From assembly GCA_010015675.1 (NCBI GenBank), contig ML976984.1, positions 1,022,348 to 1,086,347 of the forward strand: DNA of 64,000 nucleotides, given 5' to 3'. Position numbers and translations under genes: made by a program. The stretch comes from Byssothecium circinans (Eukaryota > Ascomycota > Dothideomycetes > Pleosporales > Massarinaceae). The notes below the pieces were generated by a model that was given only the letters and a program-made list of their open reading frames with translations, did not search any database and had not been told where the DNA came from. Positions 33,209 to 44,325 of the stretch are shown here, piece after piece (position 1 is the stretch's first letter; each line of letters opens with the position of its first letter).

Positions 33209-33893
33209 TTGTCCGCTTTTCAACTGGTGCGCTGGGACGTGATGAAGTTTTCTGCGCAGAATGAGGCCTGGAGAGCCGTCTGACAAAGGGAGCCGAAAAC
33301 ATGCTGATAAGGATGGGACGTCATCTTTATAGAGCCGTGGATTCGGGGCTGCGGGCGGGATGGGCGATTGAGAGGCCGAACCATCCGGACGTTGGGGAGG
33401 TTAAGCTCGGCAACGTCGTGGTTGAGGGTGAATGATCACCTCGGATGGTGGAGAGGGGCCGACGACCACGAGGGGTGCTAAATCGACACGAGTAGACACG
33501 CACTGTGACAATATACCTTAGCCCAAGTCAACTGAATGTGTTAGCAAGGGTAAGGGAAATAATGTCGACTGGCGCGAAATATGTAGTTGAGAAAGAGCTC
33601 ACATGCTTGGTGACGTCTGCATTTTTGACCTCAAATGTTGAATAGGTACTAAAACTTCTATACTATAACGGAAAAAGATACATTACATCAAACATCCACA
33701 CCCCTTCAAGTTCTCGATTCACAATCCTAAAAATCAGCCTCAAATCCAGCCAAACCGTAGTGCGTCGATGACGTCGTTCCCTCGTCTTACCCCCCGCCCT
33801 CAACTCCCCAATCTTCAACCACAACATCTCCAACATCAATTCCCACCTCAAACCTCATCACCAAACGCGCAACCCACAACCCTCTTCTCCAAA
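33209..33893. other. Divergent promoter region between CAB1 and the Cys4 protein gene
   Basis: About 685 bp between two divergent starts. No gene or RNA recognised. The right part is C-rich and encodes an in-frame ATG about 42 codons above the preferred start of the next gene. Confidence 0.4.
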
Positions 33894-35003
33894 ATGTCCT
33901 GGATGGACTCCTGGTCGCGGCCCTCGAAATCCCAAGCCACACCACCACCCCTCTACCTCACAACCTCAGAACCAGTGCCCTACTGCCACAGCTGCGGCCG
34001 CGTCATCCCCTCACGCCGAACGCAACCCTCGGCTTCCAAAACCAAACCCAACGCAAAAACGCAAGAAGTAAAATACTGTTCCGCGCGCTGCAAAAACACC
34101 AAGCCCGGCCCCGTGGATCGCAAGATCGAGAATGTATTCGCTGCTCTGCTGGATGGCGCGAGTCCAGAATCCGTGAAGGAAGGACTCGCTTCCTCTGCCA
34201 AAGACGACGGCACCACGAAAAAGGAGGACGTTGCGAACAATGAGGCAAAAGAGAAGACGCCATGGAAAGAAAACGAGAAACCATCAAAAACCAAGAAGAA
34301 AAAACAAGTCAAAGGCGACCCCAGAATCACAATCGAATGCAGCACCGTCGAAGAACTCGTCTTCCAGCACGAAAAAGACCCCTCGAAAGTCTTCGGCCGC
34401 CGCAAAAACCGCGCGCCTCGCGGCGTGGTGGAGAGGCCCGAGGATTGGCGGAGTGTGGATATGGTGGATGACGCGGCACCGTCCACAACAATGCCATCTA
34501 CAGCATCTGCTGGGAAAGATCACAAAGCTAGGGACTCTGTGCATTCGAAATCAGCGGATGAACACTCGTCTAACCTCGCTTCTTCTTCTGATGATGAAGA
34601 TGACGGCGGAGAAGACGGCGGCATAACGTTAAACCAGAACCAAGAACCCCCCAACCCACTACCCGACTCCATTCCCCTATCACCCTACGGTTTCGGCAGT
34701 GGCAAAATCCGCCCCCCGCAATCTCACTCCATAATCAACGGCAGCATCGGCGGCGAAAAGGGCTGGGCCGAACGCATCGACGAGACCGAGGAGATGAAGG
34801 CCAAGAGGCGGGAAGGGCAGCGCAGAGCCGATGAGCGGGAGATGGTGAGGCGCGCGGCAAGACGGTTGGTAGCGTTTGGTGTTCATGGGGAGGGTGAGGA
34901 GGCGCGGGAGGGGAGGAAGTGCGAGGCTGTTATGAAGGGTGCGGTTGTGGAGGCGAGTTTTGCTAAGGGGGAGTGGGGGGTGAGGTGGAGGGAGATGGTG
35001 TGA
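33894..35003 (+). CDS. Conserved fungal protein with an N-terminal Cys4 zinc-binding motif
   Basis: A single exon of 369 residues from the ATG at 33894 (MSWMDSWSRPSK), the start I recall for this family; an in-frame ATG further up would add 42 low-complexity residues. Residues 25-70 contain PYCHSCGRVI and VKYCSARCK, two CxxC/CxxxC pairs that should bind one zinc ion. Conserved later blocks are TIECSTVEELVF, FGRRKNRAPRGV, and a C-terminal VAFGVHGEGEE...KCEAVMKGAVVEASFAKG. The centre is Lys/Glu-rich and acidic. I know the family only as a fungal protein of unknown function. A nuclear location is plausible from the KTKKKKQVKG segment. Confidence 0.8.
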   Translation: MSWMDSWSRPSKSQATPPPLYLTTSEPVPYCHSCGRVIPSRRTQPSASKTKPNAKTQEVKYCSARCKNTKPGPVDRKIENVFAALLDGASPESVKEGLASSAKDDGTTKKEDVANNEAKEKTPWKENEKPSKTKKKKQVKGDPRITIECSTVEELVFQHEKDPSKVFGRRKNRAPRGVVERPEDWRSVDMVDDAAPSTTMPSTASAGKDHKARDSVHSKSADEHSSNLASSSDDEDDGGEDGGITLNQNQEPPNPLPDSIPLSPYGFGSGKIRPPQSHSIINGSIGGEKGWAERIDETEEMKAKRREGQRRADEREMVRRAARRLVAFGVHGEGEEAREGRKCEAVMKGAVVEASFAKGEWGVRWREMV

Positions 35004-35255
35004 GATAGTGGATGGATGGGTGGAGGGAATTGAACGAGCGCACTTGGAAGATAAGGATGTATATCAGATTCGAAAACCAGCGAAGGTATCGCATTGCCAA
35101 TCAAACGTTGGCTGAAGGGGTATCAAATAACAAAACCATAAACCACCCTACCTACACCCACACCTTGTGCCAGACCAACTACCCAAAACGCCCAGTATAA
35201 AGCCTCCCATATTCCGCCTTGGATTCCTCTAGGCGGAGATCATAATCACAGCACA

Positions 35256-37993
35256 TCACCAGTCAAACCCATCATCTAGCAACCTCTGCCCGTGAACCGA
35301 ATCCCTTTTAATAACATGATCGAACCCAGGCATCAATCCAGTCCCAGATCTATCACTACAATTAGCCCACGGTTCGTACTTCACACAAAACAGTGCAACT
35401 TACTTGATCATGACAATCGCCATATTCCGCACCTTGTCCTTTAGATTGACCTGCGTCCGATCGCCTAACAGACCATGTCCCGCTTCAGACACATCATGCT
35501 TGAGAATATCCGAATAGCGCGTCCCAAACTCGCCCACGTATTCCACAAGCGCCTCCTCCTGTTGCAACGTCCATGCTGTCTTGGCTTTGCGAGGTTTGGG
35601 GGCAATGTTTGCTCTTGCGAGTTTCCTTCGATGGTCATATGTCGACGGTGGAGGTGCTTCTTCCGTCATATCGGGAGCTTCGGTCTCGCTATGACTGGTC
35701 TCCGGTTCAATGGGCGCGAGGTCGACGTCTTCGTTCCTGCGACGAGGTTGGTGGTTTGTAGGTGCACTGGAAGATGCTGGATCGATGCGAACACGCTTAG
35801 CCTTCGCCTTTTCTCGCTGTTCCTGGACCCTGGCCGTGCGCGAGGTGGTTTCGAAGGCTTCGTCGTCTTCAGAGTCATCCTCGGACGGACGGGCTCGTTT
35901 CTTTGAAGGTGAAGGCTGCGGCCTTTTTTCAATCCTGGAGGGACCTGCAACTGGCTGACTGCTGCCATCGAAACCATCGCCAAACTTTAGTCGGACAGCA
36001 TCTTTCTGACGCGCAAAGATATCTGTAACCATGCGATTTTCTTTGCCCGTCTTTTTGGGTTGCTTTAGCAGGTTCAAGATTTCAGACGTCGACCTTGGCG
36101 GCTGAGATGGGCCTGGTGCTTCTTCGATCGGCTCTTCGATAGCTGCCGCAGTCTGCTGTGGGTCTTCGAGTGTTTCCCATTCTTCTTCTTCTTGTGCAAT
36201 GAGTGGCGTTGGCTCCCTCTCCACCTCGTCTTCTTGTGCAATGAGTGACATCGGTTCTCTCTCCACTTCTTCCGCTTCTACTGCTGGGGGAGCTTGTGGC
36301 ATAGCCCTGGCCTCAGCCTCAGCCTGAAGTTGGGACTGATCTTGATCCAGTACTGGACCACCGGACGACCTTTCTTTCTCTTTGAGCTTGTTTATCACAC
36401 GCGGGTCGAGTTTTACCGATGGGTCAAATCTCCGGTCACTACGTCGTCGATTCCGTCCAAATGAAGTCCTCTTTTTGCGGGGCGATACTCGCGGCATGAC
36501 AGCTCGTTCCGCTGTAGGATTCGGGTTCTGCATTTCGATTTCGACTCTCTTTTCGATCGCACCTATGCCGCCATTGGACGCCAATGCTGTTCGAACCTCT
36601 ATCTTTCGGGCACGAATCCAACTGAGAAGACGTAGAATCAAGTTGCGCCATGGAAAGGCCTGGCCCAGGCCTTCCAGATCGGCCTCTCCTCTTTCGAGCG
36701 ATTCATCATCGGACGGGAAATACCGTCGTATCTCTCTGCAGCGCTCTATAACCTCGTCGTCGAAAGGCTGCGGAAGAGAGGAGTCTCCCGCCCCTAAGGC
36801 AGACACAGCCCACCCTTGGACAACGTGTGAGCCATCGTTCTCCTCCCGCAGAAAGACATCTTGGATAATTTCATCAGGGTCAAATTCATCTGTATGAGCC
36901 ATATGCTCCAAATAGATGATGGCTAGCTGCGTCCGGAGATCCAGCCCCAGCTCAAATGTTTCTTGCAGTAGCATACTGCCGCCGACAGGAGAAACCGAGT
37001 CGTCCTCGTCTCGACTGATACCAGAGAGAAAATGTGCTGGGAACGAGTTTTGGAGAGCTCGGATGGTATCCCACACCTTTTTGTCGCCTCTATCCGTGTG
37101 GATCATATCTTTTGCAAAAATTACAAGGTTGGCTTGATATAGTACCAAGTCAAGCCCAGTTTGCGAGGCAGCTCCGTCACGATTGCGACCAAAAAGGGCT
37201 CCGTGAACCGCGCGGATAGAAATGTACTGTTGCTGATCTCCAAGAAAGTGTGAGAGGTGAGGGGCAAGTATGTTCTCCAAAATGTTGTAGTCTTGCACGA
37301 AGGCTGAATCCGGCATTTGCATGTAGTCAATGCGCCGGCTATCACTGTGTATGCGCTCACTAATGTCCGCGTCGCCTTCTTCGCCAGGCACTAGGTGATC
37401 CAGGAATTTGCAGGTGGCCTGGTGCAGCATTGGTAGATGGTGCTGAATTAGACGGGCCTCTAGCAGCTCAGCTTGAACCTCGGAGAAGGACGATATAGCA
37501 GTTGTTCCCGACATTTCAGACACGGCGCCTGGGGAGTCATGGGGGATAGACACGGGAATCTCAGACCGCAGAGGTGTTTGAGGGGCGTCATCGAATTCCA
37601 GGTATGTGTCGAGCTCCTCTACCACGGTAAGGTCTGTGCCGGCGTGAGGTTAGCTATGTGGTTACCCAAACATTTCGCGTATGCGAGAATGTGAGGCGCC
37701 AACCTACCTGCGACTGCCTGTTTCTGCGCCCTTCGCTTTGCCCTTCGTCCAGTCTCTCCATCGTGCTCGCCTTCGCTGGTGACGCTGACAACGCTGTGTA
37801 CGCTCGCTTGTCGCGCGCTACGCCGGGTTGACTTCGCAGCGTCGATAGGCAACTCAGCATCGAGGTCTCTACTAGTGCTCCGGTTCCCTCGTCTGCGCGT
37901 GCGCGCAGCCAGTGGAGAGGTAACTGTTGCGGCGGGCTGCGGGGTGGGTGTTTTGCGGCGGCTGCTTGATCGCACTGCTCTGCGTTCGGCCAT
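35256..37993 (-). CDS. Taz1/TRF-like telomere repeat-binding protein
   Basis: Exons 37993-37708, 37633-35404 and 35355-35256; 871 residues. Both introns (74 and 48 bp) are GT-AG and in frame. A basic head is followed near residues 130-320 by a TRFH-like helical domain (EVQAELLEARLIQHHLPMLH, YNILENILAPHLSHFLG) for dimerisation, a long charged linker, and a C-terminal Myb/telobox domain: WTLQQEEALVEYVGEFG...VNLKDKVRNM, matching the VDLKDKWRN telobox that reads TTAGGG duplex. It should bind double-stranded telomeric DNA as part of shelterin. The third exon adds a conserved-looking tail (RSGTGLMPGFDHVIK); without splicing at 35403 translation ends right after the telobox. Telobox Trp is Val here. 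Confidence 0.85.
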
Positions 37994-38639
37994 GAAGGGC
38001 GTCTAGCGGACGTGCGCGCACAATCGGTGCAGTGTTGAGTAGCGAAGGTTGCAGTCGATCAAGGTGTTGACGGCTGACGCGTGATGGGAGTTTGTTTTGA
38101 TGGCGGCATCCAGTCGGGTACATTGAACCGTGCTTGGAAGATGCGCAGTCATGTGACTAGGCAGCGGGCTATCGCCGTGTTAGGCTTAGCCTCTGGAAGC
38201 CGGCAGTCCGGCCTCAGCTGTGCAGAAGATGGAACACCAAGGGGCATCACAACGTTGAGGGTGTGACAGTATGTGCTCGTCGTGCTTGAGGTAGCAACAG
38301 GCACGTAGCAGTTAGCGAGTAGCATAGTCTATCTACACATCTCCAGTCTCCAACTGCATCGTCTTGGCGAAGACTCCCTCCTGCAGTGGCTTCGCTGGCC
38401 GCATACCCCTTGCGCATCCTCGTACTCGGCCTCCTAAAACTAAGGTACCCCGACCGCTGACACCGCCGTCCGTCCACCAACTCCACCCTCAAGTCGCACG
38501 CTCTCTACACATATTTCCTATACCTACTTCCATCTCCGACGAACTGCACATACGACGCGCTGCAACTGCATCGGAATTTGCTAGATGCGCTGAAAGACAT
38601 CGCACAACACTTTTGCACACTTCCTCCTTCGCCGACACG
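37994..38639. promoter_or_regulatory. Divergent promoter between the telomere protein and GDT1 genes
   Basis: 646 bp between two divergent start codons at 37993 and 38640. No individual promoter element could be assigned. Confidence 0.45.
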
Positions 38640-40285
38640 ATGAGGCTACGACAGCCACGGACAACCGCCCTCCTCTTCCTCCTGCCTGTCCTACACGCTT
38701 TTGCAAAGGCTGTCCCCGCCGCCGACAAGACGCCCGCACGATTAGCCACTCCACAAGCGACTCCGTCACCGCTTGCCACACCAGGCCCCGGATCCAAAGG
38801 CACCAAAGATGCGCCTGTCGATGGCTTCGACGGGAAACCCCACCAGGGGCCCTATGTAGATGACAAACCCGTGGCATCGAAAAAGGGGCCGGGTGGCATA
38901 GAAGAGTTGCGCCCTGATAGTCGTAAACCCACCAAGCCCGAGCTTACCAAGGAGGAATGGAAAACGCTGGGCGAGGAAGACGACAGCGTCATGAACGACC
39001 CCAACAGGGCATCACCAAAGGGGAATACTGGCACTGAAGGGGGCATGTCCCAAAAGGAGAAGGCAAGGCTGGAACGCGAGAAGAGTGGCACCAAGGCCGA
39101 AAAGGTACCAGAGCCGCCCAAGGCTGCACCTCCATCCCCGCACAGCGAGCAACAACATATGAAGGAGAAGGAAAAGCCAAAGGGAGACAAGACGGTAGAT
39201 GGGAAACCGCGTGTACCTGGTGCACAAGGGCTCGAGGTAGGTTGTGAGCGCGCATCTGCAGCAGGATTGAATTGACATTGTCACAGAAACCAGACCACCT
39301 GCCCGATTCGCCGCATGATATTCCACACCCCGTCCCGCCATCCTCGTCGAAGAAAGACCCGCTAGATACCACCCCGCCCAAAACCGTCGGCGAACTTCCC
39401 AGCGACAATGAAGCCGGTGGCGTTATCCAACCGTTCCATTCCCTCGTCCTTTCCTTCACTATGATCATCTTCTCCGAAATTGGGGACAAAACATTCCTCG
39501 TTGCCGCGCTCATGGCCATGCGCCATCCGCGGCTCCTTGTCTTTTCAGCCGCTTTCTCCGCGCTCATTGTCATGACTGTTCTCTCGGCAGTTCTTGGCCA
39601 TGCTGTGCCCACGCTCATTCCGGAACGCTTCACACATCTCGCTGCCTCGGGTCTTTTCCTTGTTTTCGGTGTTAAGCTTCTGCGCGAAGGTCTTGCTATG
39701 AGTCCTGAAGAGGGCGTGGGCGAGGAAATGCGCGAAGTTGAACAAGAGCTGGAAGAGAAAGAGCATCTCGCGCGGAACAAGGGCCGCAGGAAGGCGTCTA
39801 TCTCACCATATGCTCTCGAGTCTGGCCGTGGAGCTCGGCGATCTCGTTCCAGCTCTCGACTCCCGGCTCCTGCCCGTAGCCCCTCTTCATCACCTGATCG
39901 GGCCCCTTCACCGGGTGTCTCTGGTGCTTTGGGGGGACTCAACAACCTTTTTTCACTCCTCCTTAGTCCCGCCTGGGTTCAAACTTTTGTCATGACTTTC
40001 CTAGGCGAGTGGGGTGATCGCAGCCAGATCGCTACTGTAGCGATGGCTGCAGGATCAGATTACTGGTGGGTGACTGCAGGCGCTGTTTTTGGTCACTGCA
40101 TTTGCACAGCAGGTGCCGTGATTGGCGGTCGTGCCATTGCCGGCAAAGTGAGCATGCGCGTTGGTAAGTCATTCAGCATTCAAAAGCAAAATCATCGCTA
40201 ACGTATCTCAGTCACACTTGGTGGTGCCATTGCATTCCTTTGCTTTGGTGTCATTTACCTGTTCGAAGCCATCTACCATGAGTAG
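38640..40285 (+). CDS. GDT1: Gdt1/TMEM165-type Golgi Mn2+/Ca2+ transporter (UPF0016)
   Basis: Exons 38640-39236, 39287-40163 and 40212-40285; 515 residues, introns 50 and 48 bp. A signal peptide (LLFLLPVLHAFAKA) is followed by a long hydrophilic lumenal segment to about residue 245. Then come two halves of three membrane spans each, with the signature EIGDKT near residue 263 and EWGDRS near 445. These paired E-x-G-D motifs form the cation path of UPF0016 proteins, which bring manganese and calcium into the Golgi in exchange for protons and support glycosylation. A cytosolic loop with a coiled and Ser-rich segment separates the halves. The lumenal head is longer than in yeast Gdt1 (280 residues), as is usual for Pezizomycotina. 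The last exon supplies the final span. Confidence 0.93.
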
Positions 40286-41621
40286 CTAGAACGTCCACAT
40301 TGACAACATAACAAACTGAGCATTTCGCGGCGCATTCGGTTCAGTCATCCTCAGAAAAGAATCACTATTGCTAGTTATTGTAATACCGCTCCTTTGAGCT
40401 GCTGTCTGTTCTTTCTTTCCATGTAAACTAGTTTGCTGTACGGACAAAGGGCTTTGTTACTGTTACGGCCGGGAAAAGGAGAGAACTTTGGGCGTTTGGG
40501 CGGGAATCAAGGGTTTTGCATATTGGATGGATGGATGGGTTTAATAATATATTTTGGGTTGACAAGCAGAATAGACAGGTGTCGAGCTTTGATTTGAGGT
40601 GACGAGAGTGGGTGAGTGCTGCTCATTGGAAGTACTGCATGTTGCATTACTTCTCTGCGGAAATTGAGACGGGGTACGCCCTTCGCCTTGACATGAAGAA
40701 ACTAACAAAGCGCTTGAAAGAACATGGCACCCACCAACAAATTTGCCACCGCAAACTCCCTTGTGTTGAATTGACAACGATCGATAGCCATTCGATATCG
40801 CGTGGGATGCCATTACTCGCATATCTTCATTTACACATTGATGAGCTGGAGTGTACGCACATCGTCTTCTGATCCAGGCCAGCTGTTCCATATGGGTTCA
40901 TTCTGTGACAATAGCAATGCTTCAGGGGCGATGGAAAGCGTTCGAACAGAACGTCAAACAAAGTTAAGACCGTAAGGCTCAAATGAAACCTCCAAACGAA
41001 ACACCGTCACAGAACTCCCTCCTCTTCTACCCTGTCTAAAATCGTGGTCTGGCGGCTAGACTCACCCCTTCTAACACGCCACAACCGAGTGGTTCCAGAT
41101 TGTGGGGGCCAATCACCTGCTCGCTTCGAGACTACGACCCAAGCCTTTAACATCGCAACGCCTTGTCCACAAGGAGCGAACAAGGCAAACGCGCTCGTTC
41201 TTTCAAGTCTTGCTCGTCAAAGGGCTGACAACGGTGCGGCTCTGCTAGCCACGACTTACCTGCCTACCGGTCCCCAATGCCCTGCCAATGCATTCATACC
41301 ACCATAGTCGCCGATTAATAAAGGAAAGCTATGACCATGTTCTCTTTGGAACTTGCCTTGCTTTTACTCTAGATGTACGGCGACCAAACTTCCAACCATA
41401 TTTTGGGACTACATGCAGATCATGTATGTGTGGAGGTGGGATATAAGATGGCGTTGGAAACTTCGTCAAGGTTGGTCTTCAGTCGGTTCTATACTATCGT
41501 TCATTTCCTCAATTCACTCTTTTGAATTAGTTCATTCTCTTTGGTTTCTCTATCCATTCGTTCACTATCACTCACTTATTTGATATCTTTGATATCTTCA
41601 TCACATTCGTTTTCAATCATT
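40286..41621. other. Intergenic, no gene seen
   Basis: About 1.3 kb. A short GGAT simple repeat lies near 40525-40540. No supported coding frame or RNA; the right end is the promoter of the peroxidase gene, with a CT-rich leader (41500-41620). Confidence 0.4.
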
Positions 41622-42807
41622 ATGAAGCTCTCTAGCTTTACCATGGCCCTCGGGGCATTTACCCTCATCGACGGCATCATCGCTCACCCAGGCATGGGCA
41701 AGGCCCTCCGCGACCTGGAGCAACACGTCAAGCGCGCAGACGACCGTGGTGACGACCCTCCCGTCGCCATCGGCGACATCAAAAGAGGCGGCAAGACCAA
41801 AGTCGGAAAAGCCATCCACAACATCCTCATGAAAAAAGAGTCCGGCCAAAGCCGCGAAGGAAACTACTTCCCTCCCGGAAACGTAGGCACAGCAAGATGC
41901 AAAGCCGATACTTGCTGCGTCTGGTCTTATGTGTCTGAGGTTCTCTCGTCGCTTTTCCAGGGACCTTCTGGTCGGTGCAATAAGTATGCTCGTGCAGCTG
42001 TGCGGTTGGGGTTCCATGATGCAGGCACTTGGTCCCAACCCCTTGCGAATTCGGGCAAAGACTTCGGAGGCGCGGATGGAAGTATTATACTGTCGGGATC
42101 AGAGATCAAGAGGGGGGAGAACAAGGGGCTTCAGGATATCGTGGAAGCGTTGAAGGACGTCCAGGGCCAGTTCAATGTCGGCATGGCCGATCTCATCCAA
42201 TTCGCAGCTAACCACGCTGTAGTCAGTAAGTATCCCTCGCTTCCCCTCTCCCAAACACCAAACTAACCCCTACATAGCCTGCCCCCTCGGTCCCAGAGTC
42301 CGCACCTTCATCGGCCGAAAAGACAGTTCCAAACCTGCCCCCGAAGGCCTTCTCCCTGGCATCCACGACTCCGCGGACAAAATGATCAAACTCTTCCGCG
42401 ACAAAACAATCTCGCCCCACGACCTCGTCGCCCTCCTCGGCGCCCACACAACGTCCCAGCAATTCTTCGTCGACAAGTAACGCGCCGGCGCCCCTCAAGA
42501 CGGCACTCCGGGTGTCTGGGACACGTTGTTCTACAACCAGACCCTGGGCATGGGACCGCTGCCGAAGGAAGTGCTAAGGTTCCCGAGCGATGTTGTGCTG
42601 TCTAAGGATCCGAGGACGGCGGATGAGTGGAAGAGTTTCTCGGGGAAGGGCGGACAAGGTCATTGGAACGAGGACTGGGCGTATTCGTATATTCGGTTGA
42701 GTTTGTTGGGGGTTAATAATATTAATGACTTGACCGAGTGTACGAAGGTGCTGCCGCAGCCGAAGCCGGATTTTGTGGGCGCGGGGAAGTTGCTTATGGA
42801 GGAGTAG
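41622..42807 (+). pseudogene. Secreted class II-type heme peroxidase, interrupted by an in-frame TAA
   Basis: Exons 41622-42225 and 42278-42807 with a 52-bp intron. A signal peptide (MKLSSFTMALGAFTLIDGIIA) and a pro-like segment with KR sites precede a fungal heme peroxidase domain: distal His/Arg in AVRLGFHDAGTW near residue 130, substrate-side FGGADGSIIL, and proximal His in LVALLGAHTTSQQ near 258, as in ascomycete class II-type peroxidases. In-frame codon 269 is TAA (42478-42480); after it the frame runs on with RAGAPQDGTPGVWDTLFYNQT to a TAG at 42805-42807, 376 residues in all. A protein stopping at 268 would keep both heme histidines but lose about 110 C-terminal residues of the fold and probably be inactive. 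A CAA-to-TAA change is the simplest cause. No intron can remove it. Confidence 0.8.
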
Positions 42808-43305
42808 ATGCTAGATGAGGGTTCGAGATGGTGTTGTGTTGCGTTCTTGGGAGGGATTGAATTGGTTGAGGGGATAGGACCGGATCAGGTATTCGCTATT
42901 GGAGAGCCCTGATTGGTCGCTGCGGGGAGTTATTTCTCATGTTAATATTATGCCTTCATATCCGACATCCGTATCTTGCTGTGAGTCGATGTGAATGAGA
43001 GGCTAAAGGTACCTAACCTATGGTAGCGCGGTGCACGGACCCCGCATCGCCGCGGGAGTGTCAACCCTGGTTCTCCAGTCACCTTCAACTTAATTGTCCC
43101 GCGCTTGCACAATAGCAGTGCGACCGCAGCTTCTAGACACCTTCGCTTCTTACCTATCCTCTTGTCGTTGTCGCCTCTTTCAAGAATTTTTCTTTCTACA
43201 ACACCATCAACAATCCTCCAAAACGGCCTCATTTGACTCGAACCTGTCAACTCTCATCACTCAACACTCATTCTTCTTACCACTCACACGCCATATCTCT
43301 CTGCT
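42808..43305. other. Intergenic, no gene seen
   Basis: About 500 bp between the peroxidase and the cyclin gene. The last 150 bp are CT-rich, typical of a fungal promoter or leader. Confidence 0.4.
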
Positions 43306-44325
43306 ATGGTGTCCACTACACACAATGGCCCGCCGCCGCGTGAGCGACCCCGACCACCCCCGCCCGCCGTTGTGGAAGCCGAGCAGCAATGGCTCTTTAC
43401 CGAAGAAGAGCTCACCCAAGCTCCCTCCATCCTTGACGGCCTGGCGCCCGAAGAAGAGCGCGAGCTGCGACGGAAGGGCGTCAACTTCATTCTACAGGTG
43501 GGGATGATGTTGAAGCTCCCGCAGACCACCTTGTCGGTCGCTGCCATCTTCTTCAATCGGTATCTCATGCGGAACAGCTTGAAGAGCCGTCCCGGCTACA
43601 AACCACTTCACCACTACGTAAGCATTCTCTCCATGGTCGGCTACGACCCCGAGTCGCTGAAGCTTTACCAGCAAGTTGCCGCCACCGCCCTCTTCCTCGC
43701 CACGAAAGTCGAAGAGAACTGCCGCAAGATGAAAGAGCTGGTTGTCGCGTGCGTGAGGGTCGCACTCAAGGACCCGAACAAACTGGTCGACGAACAGACG
43801 AAAGACTTTTGGAAGTGGAGAGACACGATACTTTACTCAGAGGATGTCCTGCTGGAGAGCCTGTGCTTTGACCTGAGTGTCGAGCCGCCGTACAAAACAA
43901 TGTACGACATGCTGCGATACTACGGTGTAGAGCACAACAAGCCTCTCCGGAACGCTGCCTGGGCCTTCCTGTCAGACTCCTCGACTACGCAGCTGTGTCT
44001 ACTCTTCGACTCCCGGACCATCGCCGCCGCATCTCTCTACGCCGCCGCCCGACTTGTCGACGTCGACTTTCCCGAAGACGAAGGCAAGCCGTGGTGGGAA
44101 GTCCAGTACGTCAAGCTGCGCAATATCCGCCGCGCCTGCAACGTCATGGCAGATGCATACGAGACAAAACCGAGCAAGGATGGCGAACCCAGCATGTACA
44201 TCGGTCTACGCTCGCCTGAAGATGCCATGGACTTCGACACACCGACACCAAGCCAACAGCCCGTGTCCACCAATGGCGCTGCACCCGAGGAGGTCGTGAG
44301 TGAAGAGGGTGAATTGGATGGTTAG
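43306..44325 (+). CDS. Transcription-type cyclin (Pch1/cyclin K-T like)
   Basis: Exons 43306-43617 and 43672-44325; 321 residues. The 54-bp intron (GTAAGC...TACCAG) has no stop and could be read through, but removing it gives HHYQVAATALFLATKVEEN, the cyclin-box form, so splicing is favoured. Two cyclin folds are visible: the first with WLFTEEELTQAPSILDG, GVNFILQVGMMLKLPQ and the KVEENCRKMKELV helix, the second with LCFDLSVEPPYKTM and AAASLYAAARLV. The pattern matches ascomycete cyclins that pair with Cdk9/Ctk1-type kinases and phosphorylate the RNA polymerase II C-terminal domain. Nuclear. The acidic end EEGELDG looks natural, but an in-phase open frame of 235 codons lies directly behind the TAG. 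Confidence 0.88.
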   Translation: MVSTTHNGPPPRERPRPPPPAVVEAEQQWLFTEEELTQAPSILDGLAPEEERELRRKGVNFILQVGMMLKLPQTTLSVAAIFFNRYLMRNSLKSRPGYKPLHHYVSILSMVGYDPESLKLYQQVAATALFLATKVEENCRKMKELVVACVRVALKDPNKLVDEQTKDFWKWRDTILYSEDVLLESLCFDLSVEPPYKTMYDMLRYYGVEHNKPLRNAAWAFLSDSSTTQLCLLFDSRTIAAASLYAAARLVDVDFPEDEGKPWWEVQYVKLRNIRRACNVMADAYETKPSKDGEPSMYIGLRSPEDAMDFDTPTPSQQPVSTNGAAPEEVVSEEGELDG

